In this document: positions 44,901 through 55,400 of the stretch, in pieces
Layout: the number at the start of each line of letters is the position of its first letter
How positions within the stretch are numbered: the stretch's first letter is position 1
DNA from: Albula goreensis
Taxonomy: Eukaryota; Chordata; Actinopteri; Albuliformes; Albulidae
DNA: 64,000 nt
Assembly: GCA_022829145.1 (NCBI GenBank)
Contig: CM040742.1
Location: 47,390,182 to 47,454,181 of the forward strand
Direction of reading: 5' to 3'
Notes under the pieces: model-generated
Seen by the model: the letters and a program-made list of their open reading frames with translations, nothing else
Told to the model about the DNA's origin: nothing
The model's database searches: none
Made by a program: the position numbers and the translations under genes

Positions 44901-47900
44901 CCGCATCCCAGGCCGAGGGTCGTGGGCTGCCGTGAAATATTAATGCCGTCATTATCTCCGCCATTATGGAATATGAATAAGAATAGGGTGGATTAAGGAA
45001 TATGGGCTTCAGGTTATGGCATGGCAGTGTAGGATAATGGTTAGAGAGCTGGGCTTGTAGCTCAGAGGTTACAGTGTAGTGTAATGGTTAGAGAGCTGGG
45101 CTTGTAGCTCAGAGGTTACAGTGTAGTATAATGGTTAGGTAGCTGGGCTTGTAGCTCAAAGGTTACAGTGTAGTGTAATGGTTAGGGAGCTGGGCTTGTA
45201 GCTCAGAGGTTACAGTGTAGTATAATGGTTAGGGAGCTGGGCTTGTAGCTCAGAGGTTACAGTGTAGTGTAATGGTTAGGGAGCTGGGCTTGTAGCTCAG
45301 AGGTTACAGTGTAGTATACGGTTAGGGAGCTGGGCTTGTAGCTCAGAGGTTACAGTGTAGTGTAATGGTTAGGGAGCTGGGCTTGTAGCTCAGACGTTAC
45401 AGTTTAGTATAATGGTTAGGGAGCTGGGCTTGTACCTCAAAGGTTACAGTGTAGTATAATGGTTAGGGAGCTGGGCTTGTAGCTCAGAGGTTACAGTGTA
45501 TTTTTATGGTTAGGGAGCTGGGCTTGTAGCTCAGACGTTACAGTGCAGTATAATGGTTAGGGAGCTGGGCTTGTACCTCAAAGGTTACAGTGTAGTGTAA
45601 TGGTTAGGGAGCTGGGCTTGTAGCTCAGAGCTTATAGTGTAGTATAATGGTTAGGGAGCTGGGCCTGTAGCTCAGAGATTACAGTGTAGTGTAATGGTTA
45701 GGGAGCTGGGCTTGTAGCTCAGAGGTTACAGTGTAGTGTAATGGTTAGGGAGCTGGGCTTGTAGCTCAGAGGTTACAGTGTAGTGTAATGGTTAGGGAGC
45801 TGGGTTTGTAGCTCAGAGGTTACAGTGTAGTGTAATGGTTAGGGAGCTGGGCTTGTAGCTCAGAGGTTACAGTGTAGTATAATGGTTAGGAAGCTGGGCT
45901 TGTAGCTCAGAGGTTACAGTGTAGTATAACAGTCATTTTTAAAATATTATTTTAATATTTAGAGACAATGACCTGTTATTTTATTTGTATCATAAGTTAA
46001 ATTAGTTTGTTTGAATAATGTAGGATGAGCGAGTAGCACTTTGATATTTACATTACTAAGCACTCCAATGGCTCGTTAGCTGTGCCCATCCCTAACAGAT
46101 CTGAATAAACACTGAAATTTAGGACTGCATTTTTTCTGCCCGTGACAGTAGTGTGGAATTCTCTTGTGGTGTGACTGGGGGGAAAAAAGGCAAACGCTGG
46201 ACTGAAAAAACCTGACAAAAACAATGGCTTTTGAATAATTGAAAATATAACAATAAAGAGGGGACGGCACTTTGCTGAAAGCCTCCAATTACATTCAGGG
46301 CTGGGCTGTTATTACGGCCGTCTCATGCTCCCGCCATTGTTTATTTCATTGCTCAGGTTATTCAATATATAAAAAACAACTCCACTTATAAAGCAATTTG
46401 CTAACTCCTCGGCACATTTGAAAACCATTGCTGTCCTGCCATTTAACCGACTGTTTTGTTGAAAACGCCAGTTATGTAGGAATGAGTCTTCTTGCACCCA
46501 GAATATTTGCATAGCTCAAAAAAAACCAAAAAAACAACCAAAGTGGTTTTTATTCTGCATGGTAGAACTTTTGATTGGCCTTTCCATGCCTTCCAGTGAT
46601 TGGCAGAATATTTTAACTCCACCCATTGTTGGAGGGAATGGTTTTTGAATCACATCTGTTGGGAGGTGAGGTGTCTCAAATACAAATCAATAATTATTTT
46701 CTTTACATTTTCTCATAATACATATCTCCTGTGTTAGTTTCAGGGTGGCTGTGATGTCATTGAAAAACTGTGACCTTCTCCCGCTCATGGGAAAACTACA
46801 GAGATTGTTTGCATTTCTGCAGCACAGTCAGGTCAGTTTCAAATCCATGCAATGCTTTTTAAAACAATGCTTTAGAATTTACCACAAACCAGACAAAACA
46901 TTCTGTGTGACCACGTGTAAATAATAATAGATAATAATCTGTAATTCTTTTGTACTTTCTTATTCTGTATCTATAGTACAGGTTTTTTGTTGTACGTTCA
47001 AAGACTACAGTGTCGTAAGGGCAGTGTTGGAGCAGGCTTTAAATAACTACACTTTTCCTTGGGTCCATTTTAAAATGAATATTAACTTTTTTTCCCCCAG
47101 AAAACTTAATTTACCTCTTAAATTAGTGCTTAATTTGCCTGTTAAATAAGTTCAGTGAAATGAAAGTGATGAAAGTAATGCAGCAGTACGGGAGAACAGC
47201 CCTGTCTTGTTTTTTTTCAACGTGAGGAGACGTTCACATTGTAGGTATGAACAGAAAGCTGATGGCATCACACAGCGTAAGCTTGTACGTTCAGATTAAG
47301 TATCTGATTCTGTTCCAGAGGCCAGCTATTTCTCCAGACAGCTTCTTGGCAGCGTCTACGCCGGCCTGGTTCACCCCCGGCAGCCAGCAGGACTGCTCTG
47401 AATACCTCAAATACCTGCTGGACAGGTGAGTAACCTGTACGGCCCGGTTACTTTCTGCTCCTAACAGTGCTTTTCACTAGAAGCTTTGTTCATGTCACAG
47501 AGATACAGTGATTTTAAGGAGATGAGATCAAATTTTAGGCTTTTTGGTTTTATATCCTGCATCATAAATTTCTTGATGAGTGCCTGTCATTTTTACCAAA
47601 ATATAACCGTACTTTACAAACTGTGATACTTTCTTTGAAGGAAAATCGAACTGAACTGTCCCTTTTCTTGGGAAAATTGATAAAAACTGACAAAGATATC
47701 TCCTAACTACAGCACAGAGATAGAAACTCTTTTTAGATAAGCTGTTTGATTTCCCGCTTGACTCTTCACAGACTCCATGAAGAGGAGAAGAAGAGTGGTC
47801 ATAAAGGGCGGGGCCTGTCGGAGACGCAGGCCGGGAGGACGCTGATAAACAGGATGTTTGGCGGTAAGATGGTGACGCGGATCCGCTGCCTTCGCTGTCA

Positions 47901-50404
47901 GAACGTGTCCCAGCGGGAGGAGGCCTTCAGCGACCTCTCATTGGCCCTCCCACCGCCCAATCACAGGCGAGATGGCAGCTTCATCATTAGCCCCTCCCCG
48001 GCTGTGGTGGAGGGGGTGGGGCCAGCATCCGTTCCCATGGCAGCTACCATGCCCCCGCTCCACCCCAGAGGCACTAGCCCCTCCCCCTCCCCAGGACCTG
48101 GGAGAGAAGGGGGCGGGGCCGACAAGCGGGGCGATGTGAGAGTGGTCCTCCCAGTGGATGCGGTGGCTGTGGAGACCGTGGGCTCCCTGGAGAGGGTGGA
48201 GCCACCCATCGTGAATGAGGAGCTCATGGGGGCGTCGCCCTCGGCCCCCAGGGGCGCAGCTCAGACCGACTCGGATGCCACGCTCTCCGTCCCCGACCTC
48301 ATCAACTTCTTCCTCACGCCGGAGATGCTGACAGGGGACAACAAGTACCGCTGCCAGAGGTATGTCATCCCGTCACATATATTTATATTTATACAATATT
48401 AGAACCTATGAAAAACACAAGTACATACGGTGAGAAGAAAAAGGCCATGCAGCCTAACTAGGCTTGCTATATACGTACAATCTACAGTGTCCAATACAAC
48501 ATAAAGGCTGGATATGAACACACTGAGGGTCTCTGCCTTTACCTGGCAACCTATTCCAAGTATTGTCAACTCATGACAAATACTATTTTATGAAATCAGT
48601 ACAAGTTTACCCGGAAGTAATTTTCCTTTGATGACCTCAAGATCATTATCTGTGTTGTTAATTGCACAGAGCGTTTTTGTTCAGTATTCCTTGAGCGCTG
48701 GAACTGTTACGACTTGTATGAAAGCAGTTTGAAAATCAGCCATGACAGAGTGGAGTGATGTGGTCGTGAGGTGAAGCTGAAGGGCCTGAAACCACACTGT
48801 AAACAGACAGACAGAGGTAACTTACTGATTGTCTGACTGACCTGGGATCTGTCCGAACTCACCTTTGGTGCTGCAGGTGCTCCTCGCTCCAGAATGCAGA
48901 GAAGGTGGTGGAGATGACAGAGGGGCCACACTACCTCATCCTGACCCTGCTGCGTTTTTCCTTCAATCTGGCAACCATGCGCCGCAGGAAGATCCTGGAC
49001 AACATTTCCATCCCGCTCGTCCTGAAGATCCCCGTCCGGCTGCCCCCCAGGCGTCCCGAGACTGTTGGGGCGGGGCAGGGGGGGTCGGGGGCGGAGGGGA
49101 GCGCCTACGTCTCCCTGACCTATGACCTTGCCAGCGTCGTGGTTCACTCAGGACTGTCCTCGGAGAGTGGCCACTACTACTGCTACGCGCGGGAGTGTGA
49201 CAGCGAGAAGCCCCCAGCAGGGGGCGCTGGCGAGGACACAGACACGGCTGCTGATGACCCCCAGGCTCGTGTGGCCCCCTCAGCCCCGTCAAACGGCAGC
49301 GGGTCACGGTGGTACTTGTTCAACGACACGCGCGTCTCCTACTCCAGCTTCGAGGCGGTCAGCAACGTCACCGCCCACTTCCCCAAGGACACGGCCTACG
49401 TGATGCTGTACCAGATGCGGTCGCCACGGCAACCGGAGGCGGGGGACCGCCGTGCTGCCATGGCAGTGGAAGACCTGCGCGACGGGGAGTCACTCGACCG
49501 GGAACTGATTGAGGCCATCGCTAAAGACAACACACTACACATACAGGTAGCGCCCCCTCTCTCATAGGGCTGGTATTACAACAGCATCGATGATACATTT
49601 TTCCTGATTGAATGGATACTCAGTGATGTGCACATTGCGTGTGAAATTGATGGCAGTGGTGCGCGCTGTGCTCTCTCCTCTTCCTCTTTAGGAACAGGAG
49701 AGGGGCGTAAGACACAGGGCAGCTCTCTCCCCCTCCACAGCGGAGCCTCCAGTGTGGCTGAAAGACCCAAGGAGAAGGGAACAGCGGCCAGGGATCTCAC
49801 CGTACGTCCCCAACACACAACTAACACCTAACCCTGACACACTACCATGTATGCCCCACCCCTACCCCATACACACGACCATATGTACCCCATTCCTAAC
49901 CCTGACACACTACCCCATATACCCTACACACTACCATGTATACCCCATTCCTACCCCAAACACACTAGCCTGTCCCCCCCCCAAAACCCTAAAGCATAAT
50001 TCAGTGTACCCTGTCGAACCTCCTACACTCTGTGTGCCCTAAAGCACTATTCTGTTTAATATTTTAAATATGTATTTCACCTCTGACCTATGTCTGCTCT
50101 GTTGGGTGTTTCTGTCTCACAGTGGGTCCAGGAGTAAAAATTAGACGCTCATTTTGAAAACCGTCCTGGATATCTGTTTGCCACAAAAGTGTTGCTAACT
50201 GAAATGTAAATCCAGATGAGAGTGGAATTCTGTTGTGAATGTTGGTTAAGACTGACAGCAACCAGCAGGAGAATCACCAGCCTGTGAAAGATTAAAGTAT
50301 TTCAAATACCTGTTTGACCTTTGACCCAGGCGTGCTGTCTGTTTCTTTCTTGCAGCGGAGTCAGCGGAGAGCAGAGGTCAGGGGTCGCACTGCCGGCCTG
50401 GTGA
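37153..50404 (+). CDS. usp35: Ubiquitin carboxyl-terminal hydrolase 35, 12 coding exons
   Basis: Cysteine protease that removes ubiquitin from substrates; the family is C19. The long N-terminal helical region (MDKILEAVMMSPHSKVVKQG..) and the catalytic core match USP35 better than its paralogue USP38. The catalytic Cys is in GLVNLGNTCYMNS (codon 43,859-43,861), the catalytic His in SGLSSESGHYYCYARE, and the third residue region is WYLFNDTRVS. Two CXXC pairs (RCLRCQN and YRCQRCSS) form the zinc-binding finger. The 12 exons sum to 3,024 bp, giving 1,007 residues (human 1,018), with all phases consistent and no frameshift. The ATG has A at -3 and G at +4. Divergent from polq, convergent with gab2; it neighbours GAB2 in human too. 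The exact product of the last exon is less certain because that tail is not conserved. Confidence 0.96.
38042..38177 (+). CDS. usp35: usp35 exon 2
   Basis: Encodes EGGNVPSNALASVVQYV, PLELMEGAVRNLTNDKN, SDAQMLTAIC; human has LPLELMDGVVRNLSND. Acceptor ..tatctccag, donor GTAGGG, phase 1 to 2. Confidence 0.95.
38572..38595. repeat. (GAT)n microsatellite
   Basis: About eight GAT/ATG triplets in a usp35 intron. Confidence 0.9.
39089..39218 (+). CDS. usp35: usp35 exon 3
   Basis: Encodes RMIDWLSWPFTKNTDKW, VIALMKGVAVVKKCVILI, EVTLAKIEE, closely matching human USP35. Acceptor ..ttgttttag, donor GTGAGA, phase 2 to 0. Confidence 0.95.
39682..39783 (+). CDS. usp35: usp35 exon 4
   Basis: Encodes VFAKLFYPIVREGAFSV, LSYLLLSFQQSPEAFHL. 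34 codons, phase 0 to 0, acceptor ..cctcaccag, donor GTAAGA. Confidence 0.95.
40484..40880. repeat. Two related copies of an unknown repeat
   Basis: Segments at about 40,484-40,560 and 40,793-40,870 share CCAGCAGGGG..CGCTAGC..AGTGAT and CTCCAGTTTTT about 310 bp apart in direct orientation, with a (TG)n run between. Family not recognised. Lies in a usp35 intron. Confidence 0.55.
41878..41912. repeat. (TTTA)n microsatellite
   Basis: About eight TTTA units in a usp35 intron. Confidence 0.9.
42294..42452 (+). CDS. usp35: usp35 exon 5
   Basis: Encodes LLCQIPPLVSCLSAEG, ARQCLQQLVELVHCLLV, RFTGFPDLYQPVLEAIK. 53 codons, phase 0 to 0, acceptor ..tttcccccacag, donor GTCAGA. Confidence 0.95.
43709..43902 (+). 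CDS. usp35: usp35 exon 6, catalytic Cys box
   Basis: Encodes DFPGPSEERVKQVLSQG, AWTPQRADQVSLCHRL, then KTGLVNLGNTCYMNS and IIQALFMAT. The Cys of GNTCYMNS is the active-site nucleophile of USP enzymes. Phase 0 to 2, donor GTAAGC. Confidence 0.97.
44095..44471 (+). repeat. 60-bp satellite array, six units
   Basis: Units such as CTGAACTGCACTGCTTTCAC, then CAGGCTTACAGCAGAGAGG and TATAAACCTGGCACTATCA. They are almost identical to the array at 62,131-63,055 on the other strand. Lies in the usp35 intron after the catalytic exon. Confidence 0.95.
45020..45930 (+). repeat. 47-bp satellite derived from a tRNA-like SINE head
   Basis: About 19 units of 47 bp: TAGTGTAATGGTTAGGGAGC, TGGGCTTGTAGCTCAGAGG, TTACAG. 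TAGTGTAATGG (variant TAGTATAATGG) fits the pol III A-box consensus TRGYNNARNGG. The first unit is preceded by GGCATGGCAG, like the start of a tRNA-derived SINE. No B box is present in the units. Lies in a usp35 intron. Confidence 0.85.
46738..46831 (+). CDS. usp35: usp35 exon 7
   Basis: Encodes DFRVAVMSLKNCDLLP, LMGKLQRLFAFLQHSQ; human has DFRHCVLRL..LQWLFGFLEHSQ. Acceptor ..tcctgtgttag, donor GTCAGT, phase 2 to 0. Confidence 0.94.
47319..47425 (+). CDS. usp35: usp35 exon 8
   Basis: Encodes RPAISPDSFLAASTPAWF, TPGSQQDCSEYLKYLLD, containing the USP QQDCxEY motif. Acceptor ..ctgttccag, donor GTGAGT, phase 0 to 2. Confidence 0.96.
47772..48359 (+). CDS. usp35: usp35 exon 9, zinc finger half and variable insert
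   Basis: Encodes RLHEEEKKSGHKGRGLSE, MFGGKMVTRIRCLRCQN, EEAFSDLSLALPPP. A Pro/Ser/Gly-rich insert of about 110 residues follows, then LINFFLTPEMLTGDNKY and RCQ. The insert replaces the acidic repeat of human USP35. RCLRC supplies the first CXXC. Phase 2 to 2, donor GTATGT. Confidence 0.95.
48877..49546 (+). CDS. usp35: usp35 exon 10, catalytic His box
   Basis: Encodes RCSSLQNAEKVVEMTEG, YLILTLLRFSFNLATMRR, YDLASVVVHSGLSSESG, HYYCYARECD, WYLFNDTRVSYSSFEAVS, DTAYVMLYQMRSP, LIEAIAKDNTLHIQ. It holds the catalytic His and the following Asn/Asp motif. Phase 2 to 0, donor GTAGCG. Confidence 0.97.
49692..49801 (+). CDS. usp35: usp35 exon 11
   Basis: Encodes EQERGVRHRAALSPSTA, VWLKDPRRREQRPGIS, similar to the EQEKEARSRAA tail of human USP35. 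Acceptor ..ttcctctttag, donor GTACGT, phase 0 to 2. Confidence 0.85.
50356..50404 (+). CDS. usp35: usp35 exon 12 with stop codon
   Basis: Acceptor ..ctttcttgcag; encodes PGVSGEQRSGVALPAW then TGA at 50,402-50,404. The sequence is not conserved; the exon is inferred from a good acceptor, matching phase 2 and a total length divisible by three. Part of it could instead be spliced at the GTGAGC that overlaps the stop. Confidence 0.6.
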
Positions 50405-51510
50405 GCTCACTTCTGAGGACTGAAGCGGCTGGGACTTTAGGGCGCCGCAGGGGGTGACGTGTTAACGGCTCCCCCTAGTGTGGTGGAGGTTAGATCTGAA
50501 ATCGAGTGCCTTTCCTTTAGATGAGTGTCAGGATGGGGGTGGGGTGGGGGGAGGGAATAAGTGATGGGGTTGTGAGAGTTCACTGAACCAAAAATTAAAG
50601 GAGCAAGTATCAGAGACTCAGTGATTTGGACCAATGACCACGTTGGCTGTGAAGAGAAAAGCATTTTTGATTGGATCAAAGAAGTCGAACAAGATTGACA
50701 GCTGAGTGTAGCTTCACCCTGGGTGCGTTCCAATACTTTTTCTCATCTCCTCGTTTCCTCCACTCGTTTCCTCCCCTCGTCTCCTATCCTGAAAATATGT
50801 GGAGGAAAGGAGGAAACAAGTGGAGGAGAGAAGGAAATGGGTGGAGGAGACGAGGAAACAAGGAGATGAAACGAAAACTGGAACAGCTAATCTGATTAGC
50901 CCTTCATGAAAGTTAATCTCGGCTATTGATTAAGTCCTGTGACTTCGACTGATTCCGAGGATACCTAAGCCAATCAAAATGTTCTGTGGGATGGTCTTAT
51001 AATCTGACTGGTCGTCAGCACAATGATGTCACCATAAATGTGAAAAGACTTCCGCGGTAGGATACATCGATGTATCCTTTGCTTGGAGGAGGGGACGAGG
51101 CGAGTGGAGGAGGCTAAATCTCGTCTCCTACCCTTTTGGAACACTGGAGGGAGGGAAGACACACAGATAAGTTTCCAGGGCACGGAGGAGATGAGGAGAC
51201 GAGTGGAGGAGGCGAGAAGACGAAATCTGAATATTGGAACACACCCTTTGCCGGGGTTCATGAAACCTCATTTCAACCGTCACTATGGGGTATTATCGCA
51301 AACTGTTGTGCCTAGCTTACTAATGCTTTCAAACATTAACTCACCATACTGTATACTTAACTGAAGTACTGTTGGAAATATTTATATTTAAAAAAACACA
51401 CTTGCTAGTTACATGGCTTGAGGCACTGTTAATTATTATAGCCAAGAAGCAGTCACCTGTATATTGTGGAAATTGCAGGTAAAAAATAAAAATGTAACTG
51501 TAAATTATGC
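50405..51510 (+). other. usp35: usp35 3' UTR (extent uncertain)
   Basis: After the stop there is no coding potential. ATTAAA at 50,594-50,599 and AATAAA at 51,485-51,490 are candidate poly(A) signals on the plus strand. If the second is used, the UTR contains the whole inverted-repeat element at 50,721-51,246. Confidence 0.4.
50721..51246. mobile_element. Inverted-terminal-repeat element (MITE-like), 526 bp
   Basis: Left end GGGTGCGTTCCAATA and right end, reversed, GGGTGTGTTCCAATA agree at 14 of 15 bases. Next to the left end is pyrimidine-rich TCCTCGTTTCCTCC sequence, complementary to purine-rich GGAGGAG/GAGACGAG sequence found from 50,800 and again near the right end, so it could fold back. 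No transposase. No clear target-site duplication. Confidence 0.7.
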
Positions 51511-52414
51511 AGTATATGCCTGTCCTTCACACCCTGGAGGTTCTATAAACCATCTTTGCGGTTCATTTGTTTGTAGCTTACAATGAGATTGGATAAAATC
51601 TGTTATGAAAATTGTCCATGTTGCAAATTCCTTCTTGATTTCTATCAGTTTTTAATACATTAATTTATGTAGAAAACAGTAGCGCTTGAGACCTTATTGA
51701 ATACATAGTTTATTCAATATCCACAGCTTTTTCTAATATAATACAAGGAGAACAACGAAAGTACATTGTATCCAAAATGTACCATGTTTTTTTTTCTTAC
51801 CATTTCCATGGCATTTTGTGACATATTGCTTCACAAAATCAAGACACAGAGCGTACAGTGTAATATAGAATTTTTTTGTTGACTTTTTCATTTTCTATGA
51901 AAGCAAAACACTAAATAAATTAATAAATTACTTCACAAGCTACCCACAACTGGATAACAATTTAAAAAAAAAGCTTTACAGTAGTAATAAAGAAGGTAAT
52001 GGGAAATAAAACCACATGAATGACTCAGTAAAGCAATTGAAAAAAAAACACATAGTCTTCCTGTCTTTTAACATACATAGGAGACAGGGTTTAATCCAAC
52101 ATCAAGCACACACTTTCATTTGTAAGTGTTCCCTCCAGCAATCAAATTATATTTCCTTTTCATTTCACAGACAGGCAAAAAAAAGAAAGGAACAACAAAA
52201 ATAAAATACAGCAGTCGTTTTCAATCTTTTCTGAAAAGCCCAACTCTGACCTTTGGGAGAATTTGTCAGTGCAGTATTGCTACAGACCCTTCTACATGTA
52301 GATATCAATGAAAAGGGAAAGTAGGACTCTATATTTTATATATATATTTCTAATGAACCACATGATCAGAAGAGGGAGAGGTGTTTCAGATGTACAGTAG
52401 GATAATCCCCACGT

Positions 52415-52456
<42 letters not shown>

Positions 52457-55400
52457 TCCATCTCTCGTGTATATGAAATTGTCACTGATTGAACAGACGT
52501 AAAACGCTGCCCACACAAGATAGGACTCCATCAACACAAGATCAAGAGTCAGCCGAAGTAACTGACTTTCATAGGTTTGTTTATCCCCCTCCCAAAAATG
52601 AAGCTAGATTTAAAAAAAAAAAAAAAAAAAAAAAAGCAAATTGGCCTCCTGTAGCATATACACAACCAGCAAAATCCGAGACCAGCATATTTTAATTAAG
52701 TATCACTTTGCCCCCCCATCTCCATCACTAATAATTAGTGGTCCCTGCCCACTAAGAAATTTTGGACCCGATTCACAGAGAAATATCAGTGCATACCAAA
52801 GGAAGTTAACTGAAACAATTATTGCTACTATTTCCTTCTCATTAAATAAATTTTTCAAAAACCCTTTTCTGAAATAATTACAATGTGTTACATATGGCTG
52901 TTTGTCATGGTGTTATAATGTTTTATTCACATTATGTTATTCATTTAATGTAACGTGTGACACTTCAATTAAAAAAGAAACTTCATTTCTGTTCTCAGGC
53001 AATGCTGGGAACTGGTTTCGACTGTTTTCTTTGGTCAAGATAGTGGCAATGCCGGAGACTTTCTGTAAACCGTAAATTAGCTGCTTTTATTAGTCTTTTA
53101 TTAGTTACACACAACTGATTAGAAGCATAATATTGCAAAACGTGAGATTAAATATGATAGCAACGCAACTGCGCCGATTCGCCTGTGCACAATTTTTACA
53201 AAGGGAAATTTTTATCAATTACAGATTTCTGTGGAACCTGGCAACGATGGTTCTAAGTTGGCCTGGCTTTCGCTTTGAGAATCTTATTCAGCTGCAGAAA
53301 GAGGGTCAAAAAAGCAGACTAACCTGCAAATCTCTCTCTCGAGCTTCTGTTGAACAGATTTTTGAAACGTTAGAGAAAGTAGTAAGTAAATCGGAAGGTG
53401 GCTGAAGATAGTACTTACGGGGCGATCCTGGCGTCCTGATTCACGCACTGCTCAGCGGTGCGCTACAGAATGTGGATCTGGCAGCACCATCAATTGCTGC
53501 TAGTACGCGGAGTCGTTCTTTCATTTCGGTTAAGAGGCCGATAATCGGTTTGCCAATCCTCCGGGCCAGGTGTTGTATATATTTTGTTTTTCCATACTAT
53601 GATAAATATGAAGGCGAATGGAGCTGCTTGTGGACCCTCGCCCTGACACAGGCCATGAACAGTAGAGCGACGGTGTTTCACAAATAGTAGTTGTTTTTTT
53701 TTTTTTTTTTTTTTTTTGTAAAAGCACGTGGTTTCCTCTCCTCATTTTTAATTTATTCTGTTGCGACCTTGACGAAAGGGTGTATGCTGACTTCAACTTT
53801 TATGACTAATAATTTGCATATCCTGGTTCTTTCTCTTTCAATCATTTAAAATCAAAGACGTACACGCATTTCTAAGCGTGTGTATGGCTTTTATTGTGAA
53901 CACTAAGCTGGATCATATCTTACTACTCAGACGGTATGCCAGTTTAACTTGCAGCTGTGGCACAGCCAGCACTCAGTGTTAGCCCTGGGGACTGGAGAAA
54001 CCTTCAGGAACAAAGTGAGATCGGTGACAACGTAAAGTGAAAATAATAATATTAAAAACAATTAAAATAAAAAGCTCTCAATAAAAATATGAAATATTTT
54101 ACAAATGTCACCTGCAGATGCTCGGTGGGCTCAAATAGAGGCTGGGATGGAATTTGAGGTCTTCTGTGAATTTACCCTTTAAACTGGTTGTACCTGATAT
54201 ATTGTCAGCGCTAACACTACATCTTCAGGCTAAAGCTAATTATAACGCTTTCCGGAGCTTCCTTTACATGTGATTTTCTCACTGTAAGAAGGCCATTAAT
54301 ACAGGTCCAATATTCATTTTGATTTGCCATTTGCCTCAAATACCTTTTGAACAGGGTCTTGTCAACAGCAACTAGCATTTTAACAGCTAATTTTGTTTGT
54401 GCATGATTACAAATAAACTCATTTATAAACACACAGTCAAAATCGACAGGAATAAAAGTGCTTTTCAGTCACTGTAAACAAAAAAGGTTTGACAACAAAT
54501 GTTGCATAATTTAAATGTTTAAATTCACATAGGCCAAAACCTGCATTATAACTCTGTTTCATCAAACAATGTGCATATTTTTTAAGTAAATTAAACAAAA
54601 AAGTTGTCTGATTTTGAAAAATTAACTGTTTTACTGTTTTATTTTTAACTCCCCTTCCCCCCCGCAAGTTGGTGATATCACTTCCTTAGCAACTACCTGC
54701 TAACCACATTGGCTCCACTGCCCTTTCCTTTATTTATTTTTTCTATGGATGTCCCTCAATACCAACACACCATTATAGTAGTTAAACAGCCAAAATCCAC
54801 AACATGCGAGTACCATTTTCACTTATCTCTGAATTCTATAACGGTTGTAAGATGTTTCATAGGATGTAAAATGTGAGCCAGTATCAGATCTCTTTAGTCA
54901 TTGTGTGGTTGTGACTCTGTTGTTTTAATGCTGACAGGGGTGTATAAGGGAGATGAATGGGGGGGATAGGTGAGGACAGTGGATCTGGGGGAGTGACCGT
55001 GCCGCTGCTAAGGAAGTGATGTCACGCTTCTGCTGCCTGACACAAACGAGCAAACGATCGGACACGGGCGCGAGTTTCAGCAGGACCATGGCGACAGCCT
55101 GACCTGCAATGATCTTGCAATGCGAGTCAAAACCTTGGACCCTGGAGGGGTGCAGAATCTGCTGGATTTTGGTGCGTTTCAGCACTCAATTAATTTACAT
55201 CACTGATTGGCTTAAGAGTCAACACACCACAAAAACCCTCAGACACTGCGGCCCTGCAGGACTGGAGTTTGACTACGCAGCAGTAGGAGCAGCATGTCAA
55301 CAGTATCCCCCGCTGCAGGGGTGCATGGCTCCTGGTCCTGGAGGACCACAGCCACTTCTGGTTTTCACTTCAACTGAGGTCTTGATTACAGTTTGAGTAA

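Noticed and set aside
45020-45930. Cluster of tRNA genes
   Set aside because: Only an A-box-like part is present, no B box and no cloverleaf can be drawn.
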